The notes below the pieces were generated by a model. That model did not search any database. It saw only the letters and a program-made list of their open reading frames with translations, and was not told the DNA's origin. This document shows, piece after piece, positions 41,113 to 49,982 of a stretch of 64,000 nt of DNA. Origin of the DNA: Bin87 sp964347975. Lineage in GTDB: Bacteria > Chloroflexota > Dehalococcoidia > Lucifugimonadales > UBA3495. The stretch covers positions 36,109-100,108 of the forward strand of contig CAYGAY010000009.1 of the NCBI GenBank assembly GCA_964347975.1, read 5' to 3'. Within the stretch, counting starts at the first letter, position 1. Each line of letters begins with the position of its first letter. Position numbers and translations under genes: made by a program.

Positions 41113-41595
41113 CTACGGCGACTGGTACTTATCAGCCAGGGCCCGCGCCACGTGGAGCGGCACCATGCCGGCAATGTCGCCCCCCAACTGCGCGACCTCC
41201 TTCAACAGGCTGGAGCTGATGAACATATGCTCCTGGTCGCTCATGAGGGACACCATGTCCACGTCCGGTTCCAGCCGGCGATTCATAAAGAACATTTGAG
41301 ATTCGTACTCAAAGTCGGGTCCGCTGCGCAGCCCGCGAATGATGGCAGCCGCGCCCGCCTCCCGGGCGGCCTTCACCACCAGTCCGTTGAACGGTCGGAC
41401 TGTCGCGTTGTCCAGGTCGGCCACCGCTTCCCGCATCAGCCCCACGCGCTCCTCAGTGCTGAACAACAGACTCTTGGACGGCGTGTCATATACGGCGATA
41501 ATCAGGGAATCGAAAAGCCGCGCGGCCCGTTGCGCCACGTTGAGATGTCCCATGGTCACCGGGTCGAAAGTCCCCGGATATAGAGCGGTTACCAT
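41113..41595 (-). CDS. coaD: Pantetheine-phosphate adenylyltransferase
   Basis: 160 residues, the usual size. TALYPGTFDPVTMGHLNVA holds the nucleotidyltransferase TxGH-like site near residue 15. RGLRSGPDFEYESQM and the C-terminal FISSSLLKEVAQLGGDI are diagnostic. It transfers AMP to 4'-phosphopantetheine in CoA synthesis. ATG 41595 has GGAG nine bases upstream and matches family starts. It begins 33 bp after rsmD ends, and its first codons are close to the rsmD 3' end. Confidence 0.95.
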   Translation of the reverse strand: MVTALYPGTFDPVTMGHLNVAQRAARLFDSLIIAVYDTPSKSLLFSTEERVGLMREAVADLDNATVRPFNGLVVKAAREAGAAAIIRGLRSGPDFEYESQMFFMNRRLEPDVDMVSLMSDQEHMFISSSLLKEVAQLGGDIAGMVPLHVARALADKYQSP

Positions 41596-41627
41596 TCGGC
41601 AATTCTCCAAGCTTGTTTTGACTCCAG

Positions 41628-42230
41628 TCAGGTTGCGTCTGCGCATTCCGCGCGATAGAACGCCACCGCGTTGTCGCCATATCGGCGGGTGTCGTACCGA
41701 CGCAGTCCGTGCACCCGATCCGGCATTTCCTGTCGGCTGCTGTGTCCCAACACTACTGTCGCGTTGGAGACAAGCAGGCCCGACTCCCAGAGCGCGGCCA
41801 GCGTCGGGGTTGGGTCACCCATCCGGTAGGGAGGGTCCAACAACGCCAGGCCATAACGCTCACCTCCGAATTCTCCGGCTCCGGCGCGTCGCAGCCATCC
41901 CGGGACATCGGCGCAGTGTACTCGGCCCGCCTCGGCATAGCCGGCGCGCTCCAGGTTGTCCTGAAGGACCAGGCGCTGCCGACGGTTGCGTTCGACGAAA
42001 TCGGCCCAGGCTGCTCCGCGGCTTAACGCTTCAATGCCCAGACTGCCGGTGCCGGCGAACAGGTCAACAGCGCGGTGGTCGATAACTTGACTGGCTTCCA
42101 ATATGTTAAAGATGGCGGCGCGCACCCGTTCCGTGGTTGGCCGAATGCCGGCTACCGCGGCGCCTTTCAGCCGGATGCCACGTGCCTCGCCACTGGCAAC
42201 ACGCATCGAATTGGAATTGCGTGGAGACAT
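41628..42230 (-). CDS. rsmD: 16S rRNA (guanine(966)-N2)-methyltransferase
   Basis: 200 residues. MRVASGEARGIRLK at the N terminus, RPTTERVRAAIFNIL, SAM motif I AVDLFAGTGSLGIEALSRGA and catalytic LALLDPPYRMG are the RsmD signatures. It methylates G966 of 16S rRNA during 30S assembly. The start may be ATG 42230 or the family-like ATG 42206. The rsmD-coaD pairing is common in bacteria. Confidence 0.93.
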   Translation of the reverse strand: MSPRNSNSMRVASGEARGIRLKGAAVAGIRPTTERVRAAIFNILEASQVIDHRAVDLFAGTGSLGIEALSRGAAWADFVERNRRQRLVLQDNLERAGYAEAGRVHCADVPGWLRRAGAGEFGGERYGLALLDPPYRMGDPTPTLAALWESGLLVSNATVVLGHSSRQEMPDRVHGLRRYDTRRYGDNAVAFYRAECADAT

Positions 42231-42507
42231 TTTATATCCGACCCGGATCGGGCGACGTTTGCAGCGTCTGCGGGTTTTGGCCGATTTTCGCGCGATAGGC
42301 CATGCCGACGTCAGTATAACCCGTTCGCGTGGTTTCCGTTCATGTCATGCTTGCCCGGTTGCCGGGGGTGTGCTACCATCGTTGCCGCTATACTCCGCCG
42401 CAGTGGATATTAGCCCGTACTCTTGACCAATCATGCGCTGGGCGCGCCGCGCCAACTGCGGCTCCCGTGACGTTTGCCCACTCGGTTCGCCGGTCAGCCA
42501 CGCAGCA

Positions 42508-43494
42508 ATGTCCACTCCGCAATACGCCCAATCACGGACGCCCGGCGGCGCGGCGTTTCGCCGGGCATTGGCCGAAGCTGCGCCCCCTCTCGGCGCTGGC
42601 GCCGTCATCACTATCGGAGTGTTCGACGGCGTTCACCGCGGGCACCGGCACCTCCTCCGGCGGATGCTTGAATTGGCGGAACCCCCGCTCGTTCCAACCG
42701 TCATCACCTTCAGCAACCATCCCGCTGAGGTGGTGAACCCGGAGCGCACCGTCACCAAAATCATCACCCCTGAGGAGAAGGTGAACCTTCTCTACGACGC
42801 CGGCGTTGGCTGTGTTATATGTGTCGAGTTCACCAATGACCTGGCTAACCTTGACGCCAACGAATTTACGCATCTGCTGGTGGACTGCCTGCAAATGCGC
42901 GGCATCGTGACGGGACCGGACTTCGCCCTCGGTCGCAACCGCAGCGGCAATCTGGAATACCTGCGACGGCGCGGTCAAGCCATGGGCTTCTGGGTGGAAA
43001 CCGTCGCGCCGCTGGAATTGGAAGGCGCCGCCGTTCGCAGCCGCCGCGTACGCAACGCCCTGGCCGACGGCAACGTAGACGGCGCGGAATACCTGCTGGG
43101 CCGGTCCTACGCTACCGATGGCGTGGTAGTGCATGGGGCGAAGATGGGACGGCAACTGGGCTTCCCTACGGCCAATATCATCCCGACGCAGAACTTTGTG
43201 ATCCCCGCCGACGGCGTGTACGCCACCTATGCCACCGTGAACGGCGTGCGCCACATGGCGGCCACCAGCATCGGCGTAAGGCCCACTTTCGGCCTGAGCC
43301 AGCGCCTCATCGAGGCCCATTTGCTGGATTTCTCCGACGACATTTACGACGAAAATCTGCGCCTGGAGTTCGTCTCCCGCCTGCGCGGGCAGGAAACCTT
43401 CGACGGCATCGAGGCGCTCATCACGCAGATGAACCGGGACGTGGCGAACGCCCGCTCCATTCTCGAGGAACACGACCGGCTGGACCACGCCTAA
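42508..43494 (+). CDS. ribF: Bifunctional riboflavin kinase/FMN adenylyltransferase
   Basis: 328 residues from ATG 42508; an in-frame ATG at 42433 adds residues unlike the family. The N-terminal FAD synthetase domain has ITIGVFDGVHRGHRHLLRRM near residue 35 and GPDFALGRNRSGN near residue 135. The C-terminal kinase domain has VVVHGAKMGRQLGFPTANI near residue 210, then GVYATYATVNG and SIGVRPTFG. It makes FMN and FAD from riboflavin, supplying the many flavin enzymes of this genome. tyrS follows after 15 bp. Confidence 0.95.
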   Translation: MSTPQYAQSRTPGGAAFRRALAEAAPPLGAGAVITIGVFDGVHRGHRHLLRRMLELAEPPLVPTVITFSNHPAEVVNPERTVTKIITPEEKVNLLYDAGVGCVICVEFTNDLANLDANEFTHLLVDCLQMRGIVTGPDFALGRNRSGNLEYLRRRGQAMGFWVETVAPLELEGAAVRSRRVRNALADGNVDGAEYLLGRSYATDGVVVHGAKMGRQLGFPTANIIPTQNFVIPADGVYATYATVNGVRHMAATSIGVRPTFGLSQRLIEAHLLDFSDDIYDENLRLEFVSRLRGQETFDGIEALITQMNRDVANARSILEEHDRLDHA

Positions 43495-43509
43495 TCCGCC
43501 GGTCAATTG

Positions 43510-44754
43510 ATGACCCGGCAATCGAGGTGTGTGTTGACCAGTCAAGTGCAGATCCCCGAAAACCTGTCCACCATCACCCGGCGCGGGGTGAGCCGCATCA
43601 TCTCCGAAGATGAGTTCACGGCCATGTTGCGGCGCGGTCGGCCCCTGCGCCTCAAGATGGGTTTCGACCCCAGCCGGCCCGACATCCACCTGGGTCACGT
43701 GGTCGGCCTCCGCAAGCTGCGCCAGCTGCAGGATCTGGGCCACCAGGTCATCCTCATCGTGGGCGACTGGACGGCGCAAATCGGCGACCCCTCCGGCCGC
43801 TCGGCCACGCGCACCATGCTCACCCATGCCGAGGTGCTGGAAAACGCCGATTCCTATATGCGCCAGTTCTTCAAGGTAGTGGACCGGGAACGTACCCAGG
43901 TGGAATGGCAGAGCCAATGGTTCGGCGAGTTCACCCTGGCCAACGTCATCGAGCTGACCAGCCGTTTCACCATCAACCAGTTCCTGCACCGGGAGGACTT
44001 CGCCAACCGATACTCCCAGAACCAGCCCATCGCCATCACCGAGATGCTGTATCCGCTGATGCAAGCCTACGACTCGGTAGTCATCGAGTCGGACGTGGAG
44101 TTCGGCGGCACCGACCAGATGTTCAACCTGCTGGTAGGCCGGGAGTTGCAGGGCATGATGGGCCAGACGCCCCAGCAATGTTTCCTCATGCCCATCCTGG
44201 TCGGCACCGACGGCGTGCAAAAGATGAGCAAAAGCCTGGGCAACTACGTAGCGTTGGAGGAGCCGCCTACCGAGATGTACGGCAAGCTCATGTCCCTGCC
44301 CGACGGCCTGATTGCGTCTTACTACGAATACCTGACCGACGTGCCCGACGCCGACATTGCCGAGATGCAGCAGTCCATGGCGTCGGAAACGGCCAACCCC
44401 ATGGACTTCAAGAAGGGGCTGGCCCGCCGCATCACCGCCACTTTCCATGACACTGGCGCGGCGGAGTCCGCCGAGGCCCATTTTGAGCAGGTGGTGCAAC
44501 GCCGGGATTTGCCCGACGAAATGCCGGAGGTCAGCCTTGCCGACATTGGCGAGTTAAGCGTCAACCGGCTGCTGGCGCAGACCGGCCTGGCGTCCAGCAA
44601 CGCGGAGGCGCGCCGGCTGGTAGGCCAGGGCGCGGTGGAAGTAATACGGGCTAACGGCGAGCGGGTGGCCGTGGCAGCCGGCGACGCGCCGGCCCTGGCG
44701 GCGGGGGATGTGGTGCGCGCCGGACGGCGGCGGTTCGTGCGGGTGGTGGGGTAG
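43510..44754 (+). CDS. tyrS: Tyrosyl-tRNA synthetase
   Basis: 414 residues. The HIGH-type motif is DPSRPDIHLGHVVGLRKL near residue 55; the KMSKS motif is GVQKMSKSLGNYV near residue 240. The C-terminal S4-like RNA-binding domain starts near residue 350 (LLAQTGLASSNAEARRLVGQ). This belongs to the TyrRS type with about 400 residues. ATG 43510 is given; a GAGG lies before the in-frame GTG/TTG at 43531-43534, so the true start may be 7 or 8 codons later. It ends 1 base before the converging small gene. Confidence 0.95.
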   Translation: MTRQSRCVLTSQVQIPENLSTITRRGVSRIISEDEFTAMLRRGRPLRLKMGFDPSRPDIHLGHVVGLRKLRQLQDLGHQVILIVGDWTAQIGDPSGRSATRTMLTHAEVLENADSYMRQFFKVVDRERTQVEWQSQWFGEFTLANVIELTSRFTINQFLHREDFANRYSQNQPIAITEMLYPLMQAYDSVVIESDVEFGGTDQMFNLLVGRELQGMMGQTPQQCFLMPILVGTDGVQKMSKSLGNYVALEEPPTEMYGKLMSLPDGLIASYYEYLTDVPDADIAEMQQSMASETANPMDFKKGLARRITATFHDTGAAESAEAHFEQVVQRRDLPDEMPEVSLADIGELSVNRLLAQTGLASSNAEARRLVGQGAVEVIRANGERVAVAAGDAPALAAGDVVRAGRRRFVRVVG

Positions 44755-44755
44755 G

Positions 44756-45205
44756 CTAACTGACTTGGTACAACCAGGCGTAGGCGCTTTCGGGCAGCCG
44801 CAGGGCCGGGGGCAGCAGGTCGTTCAGTTCACCGAACAATCGGCCGCTATTTTGGCAAGCGTCTATAAAATTGGTCTCCGGTAAATTTAGATTGTGCTGG
44901 AAGCTGTGCAACTGATCAAGATACGACCAGCCGAACCGCAAATCACGCTGCGGATAGCGGTTATGCAAGCGATGACGCAAGTAACGATGCCGGTTGCTCG
45001 AAGCGCCCAGATCGGTGTAGCCGTCCAGGCGCATTAGCGCCGACACCACATCAATTCCGGCGCTCCATACCAACATCCCCACATCGGACAGCTCAAGGAA
45101 CGCCCTGTCGTATTGCTGGACACTCGCCGGCCGGTACACTTCGGCGGCGTTATCCAGCCGACGCCGGGCGGATTGCAGATAATCCTGTGGAACGCGGTCA
45201 GTCAT
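44756..45205 (-). CDS. Helical protein of unknown function, two-gene unit beside the restriction gene
   Basis: 149 residues, mostly alpha-helical. The middle has ELSDVGMLVWSAGIDVVSAL and a basic stretch RHRYLRHRLHNRYPQRDLR, then FIDACQNSGRLFGELNDLLP. This resembles HEPN-type helical bundles but lacks a clear R-x4-6-H RNase motif in standard spacing, so I do not assign it. It overlaps the preceding gene by 8 bases, a strong sign of a coupled two-protein system. The pair diverges from the MmeI-like gene. Confidence 0.6.
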   Translation of the reverse strand: MTDRVPQDYLQSARRRLDNAAEVYRPASVQQYDRAFLELSDVGMLVWSAGIDVVSALMRLDGYTDLGASSNRHRYLRHRLHNRYPQRDLRFGWSYLDQLHSFQHNLNLPETNFIDACQNSGRLFGELNDLLPPALRLPESAYAWLYQVS

Positions 45206-45545
45206 TGCTTTCTTTCAGTATCCTGACCATATCGTCCGCAATTTCCAAGTGCAGTTCCAAGTCGAAGTCTTCCCAAAAGGAAAACCTGCTTGGGCTCAGG
45301 CTGTCTTCGTAATAATACAGCAGCGCTTTATAGCCGGCTTCTATTCCCCAGCGGTTCTGTTCCACGGATAACCGCTTCGCGGCGGCGGCGGGTTCCTCGT
45401 CAGGCGCTATCTCAGCCAATACTTTGTTGACCGCTGTCAGCAACAAGGCCGGCGACTCGGAGGGATCTGTCTCCAAGGCTAGCCGGGCCTGTTCCAGCAA
45501 TTCGCCCACGGATGCGGTCTCCGTATTCAGCAGCGGGGTTGTCAT
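45198..45545 (-). CDS. Acidic helical protein, partner of the gene at 44756
   Basis: 115 residues, acidic, with two likely helical repeats (ASVGELLEQARLALETDPSE; AGYKALLYYYEDSLSP) and an acidic end (IADDMVRILKESND). It is translated first and overlaps the next gene by 8 bases. A small acidic upstream protein coupled to a larger basic one is the layout of many toxin-antitoxin and chaperone-effector pairs. I recognise no family, so the role is open. Confidence 0.6.
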   Translation of the reverse strand: MTTPLLNTETASVGELLEQARLALETDPSESPALLLTAVNKVLAEIAPDEEPAAAAKRLSVEQNRWGIEAGYKALLYYYEDSLSPSRFSFWEDFDLELHLEIADDMVRILKESND

Positions 45546-45665
45546 AGCTATACCTCAATCACCCATAGATGATAGTCAAGCATATCACACGCTCGCTTAA
45601 ACCGTTGCAGCGTCTTGCGCCCTCTGCCATGATTAGCCCGGTCAATCACGTCAGGACAACCCGCT

Positions 45666-48431
45666 ATGACCACCCCCGCCGCCCACGCCATCACCCCCCG
45701 GCAGTTCATCGTCAAGTGGCAATCCGTCGCCTTTGGCGAAAAGCAGGCGTCGCAGGAAATGTTCCTTGACCTGTGCGCCCTGGTGGGCCATCCCAGCCCG
45801 GTGGCCTACGGCAACCCCGACGTTTTCACCTTTGAGAAGTGGGTGCCCGGCGGTTTTGCCGACGCCTACCTGGAGGAGCGGTTCGGCTGGGAGTTCAAGG
45901 GCAGCGATGACCAGCTGGACGGCGCTTTTAACCAGCTCCTGCGCTACCAGGTCTATCTGAAAACGCCGCCCCTGCTCATCGTGTCGTCCTTTCGCACCAT
46001 CCTCATCCGCACCAACTTTCCGGGGATGGAAACCCTGCTCCACGAAATCCCCATTGCCACGCTGGACCAGCCGGAGCAGCTGACCAAACTGCGCAACGCC
46101 TTTTTCGCTCCCGGCGAGTTTCGCCCCGACCGCACGGTGGAGGACGTTACCCGCGAAACGGCCAACCTGTTCCGCGACATCGTGGCCGATATGGAACAGC
46201 ACATCAACGACAACGTCACCCCGTACTCCGATACGGGGCCGGAACGGCTGGCCCGCTATCTCAACCAGATTGTGTTCTGCCTCTACGCCGAAGACGCCGG
46301 CCTGCTGCCCGACGGCCTGTTCACCGAGATTGTGCGCCAGCAGTTTCGCCGTCCCGACCTGTTCAACCAGGCCGTGGCCAACCTGTTCGCGCAGATGGCA
46401 TCGGGCGGCCTGTTCGGGGCCGCCGCGATTCCCCATTTCAACGGCGACCTGTTCAACCAGGCCGATACCGTCGAGTTGAGCGCCGTCGCCCTGCAACGCC
46501 TGGGCGAGGCCACCGGCAAAAACTGGCGCAACATCGAGCCGTCCATCTTCGGCACCCTGTTCGAGCGGGCGCTGGACGCCTCCAAGCGCTCGCAGCTGGG
46601 CGCGCATTACACCGGCGCCGACGACATCATGCTGGTGATTGACCCGGTGGTAATGGAACCTCTGCGCCGGGAATGGGAAACCGTCCGCCACCAGGCGGGC
46701 GAACTGCTGGCCGACGACGCTGCCGACGCCGCCCGGGCCCGGCTGTTGGCCTTCCAGCAAAGGCTGGCCGGCGTAACCGTCCTCGACCCGGCCTGCGGCA
46801 GCGGCAACTTCCTGTACCTGGCCCTGCGCTCCCTGCTGGATTTGGAGAAGCAGGTCATCGACTTCGCCGCCGCGCAAGGCTGGGAGAGTATGACGCCCAC
46901 GGTCAAGCCCGACCGGATGCTGGGCATCGAAATCAACCCCTACGCCGCCGAACTGACCCGCACCGCCCTCTGGATTGGCTACATCCAATGGCACCAGGCC
47001 AACGGCTTCCCCTACACCCACCGCCCGATACTGACCCCGCTGGACACCATCCGCCAGGCCGATGCCATTCTGGATTTATCCGACCCGGAGAACCCCGCCG
47101 AACCGGAATGGCCGGCGGCGGAGTTTATTGTGGGGAACCCGCCGTTTCTGGGTAGCCAACTGATTCGGGGACATCTTAAGGACGGCTATACTGCTTGTTT
47201 GTTTAACGTCTTTGCAAACCGCATACCAAATTACAGTGACTACTGCTGTTACTGGTTTGAGAGAGCCCGTAGCATGGTTGCAAATGGTAAGGCAAGGCGC
47301 GTTGGTCTTTTGGCAACCCAAGGAATCCGTGGCGGTGCTAATCGGCGTGTTTTGGAGAGGATTAAAGAGACTGGCGATATTTTTCTAGCCCATTCGGACC
47401 GTCCGTGGGTTTTGGACGGTGCGGCAGTACACGTTTCAATCGTGGGATTTGATGATGGTACACAAACCGAAAAATTGCTGAATGGCGAAGCCGTATCGTC
47501 TATCAACGCTAACCTCATGGCGGGAGCGGATTTAACGAAAGCCCACCGACTGGACGAAAACTCGGGCAGGTCGTTCATTGGCGATATGAAAAAGGGTAAA
47601 TTTGAAGTTGACAATGAGACCGCTGTTGAAATGATAGCCACAGCGGGCAACCCTAATGGCCGTCCGAACACCGATGTAGTGCGTCCCTGGGCCAACGCTT
47701 TGGACATTACACGGCGACCACGTAATATGTGGATAATAGACTTCGATATGAATATGCCAGAATATGAAGCGGCTCAATATGAAAAGCCGTTTGAGTACAT
47801 CAAGCAGCACGTGAAACCATTTCGAGACAGCGTAAGGAATCCGCTTGAAAGGCGACGATGGTGGGTTCACGGACGTACTGCTCCAGATTTCCGATCGGCG
47901 GTAAGCAATCTGAAAAGGTACATTGCAACGCCCAGAGTCGCAAAACATCGCCTTTTCGTGTTCTTGTCATCTCACATCCTCCCGGACGGGGCCATAGTTG
48001 CTGTCGCCAGCGATGATGATTTTGATTTCGGTGTTTTGCATTCCCGTATCCATGAAGTCTGGGCACTAGCTATGGGAACGCAACTTGAATCACGACCTCG
48101 CTACTCACACACCGCAACCTTTGAAACCTTCCCCTTCCCGGAACCCACCGACGCGCTGCGCGCCGCCATCGCCCAAGCCGCCGCCGAGCTGAACCGCCTG
48201 CGGGAGAACTGGCTGAACCCCACCGACGCCGACGGCAACCCGGCCCTCAACGCAACCGACCTGCGTCGCCGCACGCTGACCAACCTCTACAACCGGCGCC
48301 CCACCTGGCTGGCCAACGCCCACGCCGCCCTGGACGCCGCCGTAGCCGCCGCCTACGGCTGGCCGGCGGACTTGCCGGATGCGGTGGTGTTGGAGCGGCT
48401 GCTGGCCCTGAACCTGGCGCGGGCGGGATAG
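45666..48431 (+). CDS. MmeI-like type IIL restriction enzyme and methyltransferase
   Basis: 921 residues, one polypeptide. The N-terminal nuclease has D66-x9-E76-F-K78 (in FADAYLEERFGWEFKG), matching the MmeI-family D-x9-ExK site. A helical region follows, then the adenine methyltransferase: motif I VLDPACGSGNFLYLALRSL (D374) and motif IV EFIVGNPPF (N491). The target-recognition region is about residues 495-815 and the C-terminal helices follow. DNA for the recognition region (about 47150-48110) is visibly more AT-rich than both flanks, suggesting replacement by recombination. Type IIL enzymes cut about 20 bases from their site and protect by one-strand methylation. Degenerate copies of its 3' end lie downstream. 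Confidence 0.88.
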   Translation: MTTPAAHAITPRQFIVKWQSVAFGEKQASQEMFLDLCALVGHPSPVAYGNPDVFTFEKWVPGGFADAYLEERFGWEFKGSDDQLDGAFNQLLRYQVYLKTPPLLIVSSFRTILIRTNFPGMETLLHEIPIATLDQPEQLTKLRNAFFAPGEFRPDRTVEDVTRETANLFRDIVADMEQHINDNVTPYSDTGPERLARYLNQIVFCLYAEDAGLLPDGLFTEIVRQQFRRPDLFNQAVANLFAQMASGGLFGAAAIPHFNGDLFNQADTVELSAVALQRLGEATGKNWRNIEPSIFGTLFERALDASKRSQLGAHYTGADDIMLVIDPVVMEPLRREWETVRHQAGELLADDAADAARARLLAFQQRLAGVTVLDPACGSGNFLYLALRSLLDLEKQVIDFAAAQGWESMTPTVKPDRMLGIEINPYAAELTRTALWIGYIQWHQANGFPYTHRPILTPLDTIRQADAILDLSDPENPAEPEWPAAEFIVGNPPFLGSQLIRGHLKDGYTACLFNVFANRIPNYSDYCCYWFERARSMVANGKARRVGLLATQGIRGGANRRVLERIKETGDIFLAHSDRPWVLDGAAVHVSIVGFDDGTQTEKLLNGEAVSSINANLMAGADLTKAHRLDENSGRSFIGDMKKGKFEVDNETAVEMIATAGNPNGRPNTDVVRPWANALDITRRPRNMWIIDFDMNMPEYEAAQYEKPFEYIKQHVKPFRDSVRNPLERRRWWVHGRTAPDFRSAVSNLKRYIATPRVAKHRLFVFLSSHILPDGAIVAVASDDDFDFGVLHSRIHEVWALAMGTQLESRPRYSHTATFETFPFPEPTDALRAAIAQAAAELNRLRENWLNPTDADGNPALNATDLRRRTLTNLYNRRPTWLANAHAALDAAVAAAYGWPADLPDAVVLERLLALNLARAG

Positions 48432-48507
48432 CTTGGTGGAGTGCGGTAGTTGCGGATTGTAGTACAATACAGCGTACCTGGGCTGAAAATGGCGGCGGGT
48501 GAACGAT

Positions 48508-48681
48508 ATGGAATTGTTCTGGCAAATCCTCGGTATGACGCTGATCGTAATCGGTTTCACTGGCCTGTTCTTAGGAATAGGCGGGATGCTCTACCCCCTG
48601 TACCGTGCGTACCGCGTCCAGCAAAGCGGCAAGCCGGGGGCCACCCCGTCGGAGGGGCATTCGGGTGAAATCCAGCCATGA
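48508..48681 (+). CDS. Small membrane protein, first of an overlapping pair
   Basis: 57 residues from ATG 48508; an in-frame GTG at 48499 is an alternative. One long hydrophobic segment (WQILGMTLIVIGFTGLFLGI) is followed by a short polar tail. It overlaps the next small gene by four bases (ATGA). The pair lies between the restriction gene and a degenerate copy of that gene's 3' tail. No family recognised. Confidence 0.55.
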   Translation: MELFWQILGMTLIVIGFTGLFLGIGGMLYPLYRAYRVQQSGKPGATPSEGHSGEIQP

Positions 48682-48908
48682 GCCCCGGAGTGCATCCGTT
48701 GTGGTTGCTGGTTTCACTATTCGGTCTAATCATAATCGGAGTAGGCATTCTGGCGTTTCTTACGCCGGTTCCCGCTGACCGTCTGACACCGGCTCAGGGA
48801 AGCCTGCTTACCATTGGCGACTGGATGGTAAAAGTAGCCATTGGCGCAATCCTGGGGTTGGGCGGCTCACGGCTTGCCACCCGGCGAAGCAAGCCGTCGC
48901 CCGGTTAG
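48678..48908 (+). CDS. Small membrane protein, second of an overlapping pair
   Basis: 76 residues with two hydrophobic segments (WLLVSLFGLIIIGVGILAFL; WMVKVAIGAILGLGG) and a basic C terminus (TRRSKPSPG). The ATGA overlap with the upstream small gene shows translational coupling, so the two probably form a complex in the membrane. Such two-gene membrane units beside restriction systems can be abortive-infection or immunity pairs, but no motif supports that here. Confidence 0.58.
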   Translation: MSPGVHPLWLLVSLFGLIIIGVGILAFLTPVPADRLTPAQGSLLTIGDWMVKVAIGAILGLGGSRLATRRSKPSPG

Positions 48909-48944
48909 TGTCGCCGCGCTGAACCCCCGTGGCGTCGGCGCTCC

Positions 48945-49055
48945 CTGACCAACGCCCACGCCGCCCTAGCTACCGCCTACGCTTGGCCGGCGGACTTGCT
49001 CGACGCGCAGCTGTTGGATCGGCCGCCGGCGTTGAACTTGGCGCGGGCAGGATAA
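48945..49055 (+). pseudogene. Degenerate copy of the MmeI-like gene 3' tail, copy 2
   Basis: The frame to TAA 49053 reads LTNAHAALATAYAWPADLLD, then LLDRPPALNLARAG. This matches the last residues of the restriction protein (ANAHAALDAAVAAAYGWPAD, LLALNLARAG) with several changes and a small deletion. No ribosome site or start. The short flank after it also resembles the flank after the intact gene (AACGATATGG). Confidence 0.78.
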
Positions 49056-49163
49056 GCCCGAGTACAGAATAGCCCGTGCCGCCAACCGGGTGCCGGAAAA
49101 AACGATATGGCCCAAGCGACGGGCAGGTTTGCGAAACAGCGCCATTGCTGGCACAATGCCGGC

Positions 49164-49399
49164 ATGGTGGTACAAATTACAATTAGAGACGTCCCGGAAA
49201 CGGTACGCGACGAGTTGGCTGCCCGCGCCGCGCGCAATCACCAGTCCATGCAGGAGTTTCTGCTTGGCGAGCTGGAGCGTATCGCCTCTCGGCCCGCAAT
49301 GAGCCAGTGGCTCCAGGAGGTACGACAGCGCAAGCCGGCCACCGGACCCGCATCGCATCATCCAGCATCCTCAATGCCAGGGATGCGGACCGGAAGTGA
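49164..49399 (+). pseudogene. vapB/fitA-type ribbon-helix-helix antitoxin, frameshifted
   Basis: MVVQITIRDVPETVRDELAA, then ARNHQSMQEFLLGELERI, is a FitA/VapB-type ribbon-helix-helix. In the opened frame the last 22 codons are unrelated to the family. In the neighbouring frame the end reads SILNARDADRK, the usual antitoxin tail, and its TGA (49397-49399) overlaps the toxin GTG (49396) as GTGA. A single shift near 49345-49360 therefore broke the gene. It would have bound its own promoter and neutralised the PIN toxin. Confidence 0.75.
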
Positions 49400-49805
49400 G
49401 TGCGGTCATTGACTCCTCGGTTATCGTCGCATCCCTGCTTGATTCAGGGCCGGAAGGGCAGTGGGCCGAATCGGTGATAGCCGAGGCGCCCCTGGCCGCC
49501 CCGGAACTTGCCCTGGCTGAGGCTGGCAACATCTTGCGTCGGCTGGAAAGTTCCAGTCAAATAATAGCAGTGGAGGCCAGTATAGCCTACGCCACCTGCT
49601 CAGGCTTGACCTGGATTTGTTCCCATTCCGACCGTTCGCAGAGCGCATATGGGGATTGCGCGGCAACCTGACCGGCTACGACGCCTGGTATGTAGCATTA
49701 GCCGAAGCGCTCAACCGACCATAGTTCACATTAGACCGGAAACTCAGCCAATCCCCCGGCCCCACGTGCCAAATCATGGTCCCCCCAGCGTCCATATACA
49801 CGTAA
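49396..49805 (+). pseudogene. vapC-type PIN-domain toxin, frameshifted and interrupted
   Basis: Starts at GTG 49396: SAVIDSSVIVASLL (first acidic residue), then PELALAEAGNILRRLES (second). The frame fails near 49597. In the next frame it continues LLRLDLDLFPFRPFAERIWG, LTGYDAWYVALAEALNRP (third acidic residue). An in-frame TAG at about 49721-49724 then precedes FTLDRKLSQSPGP, the family C terminus. Two lesions in the toxin plus one in the antitoxin mean a dead toxin-antitoxin module. Confidence 0.75.
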
Positions 49806-49982
49806 ACGCATAGCCTCGGGCGCGCGGCTGAGCTGGCCCCGCAAAGTTACAAGCAGGAGCGCGGCTATGTCCGGCGCCTATCCCTTAGGCGGGACGGCGT
49901 GCTCCGACCACTCCGCACTTACTTCATTATCTTACTGTCCAAGGCGGGGGATGTCAATAGGAAACGGCAACCCGTAATTGCC

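Noticed and set aside
47150..48110. AT-rich stretch considered as a separate inserted gene
   Set aside because: The reading frame of the restriction gene runs through without interruption and conserved C-terminal residues follow, so it is an internal domain.
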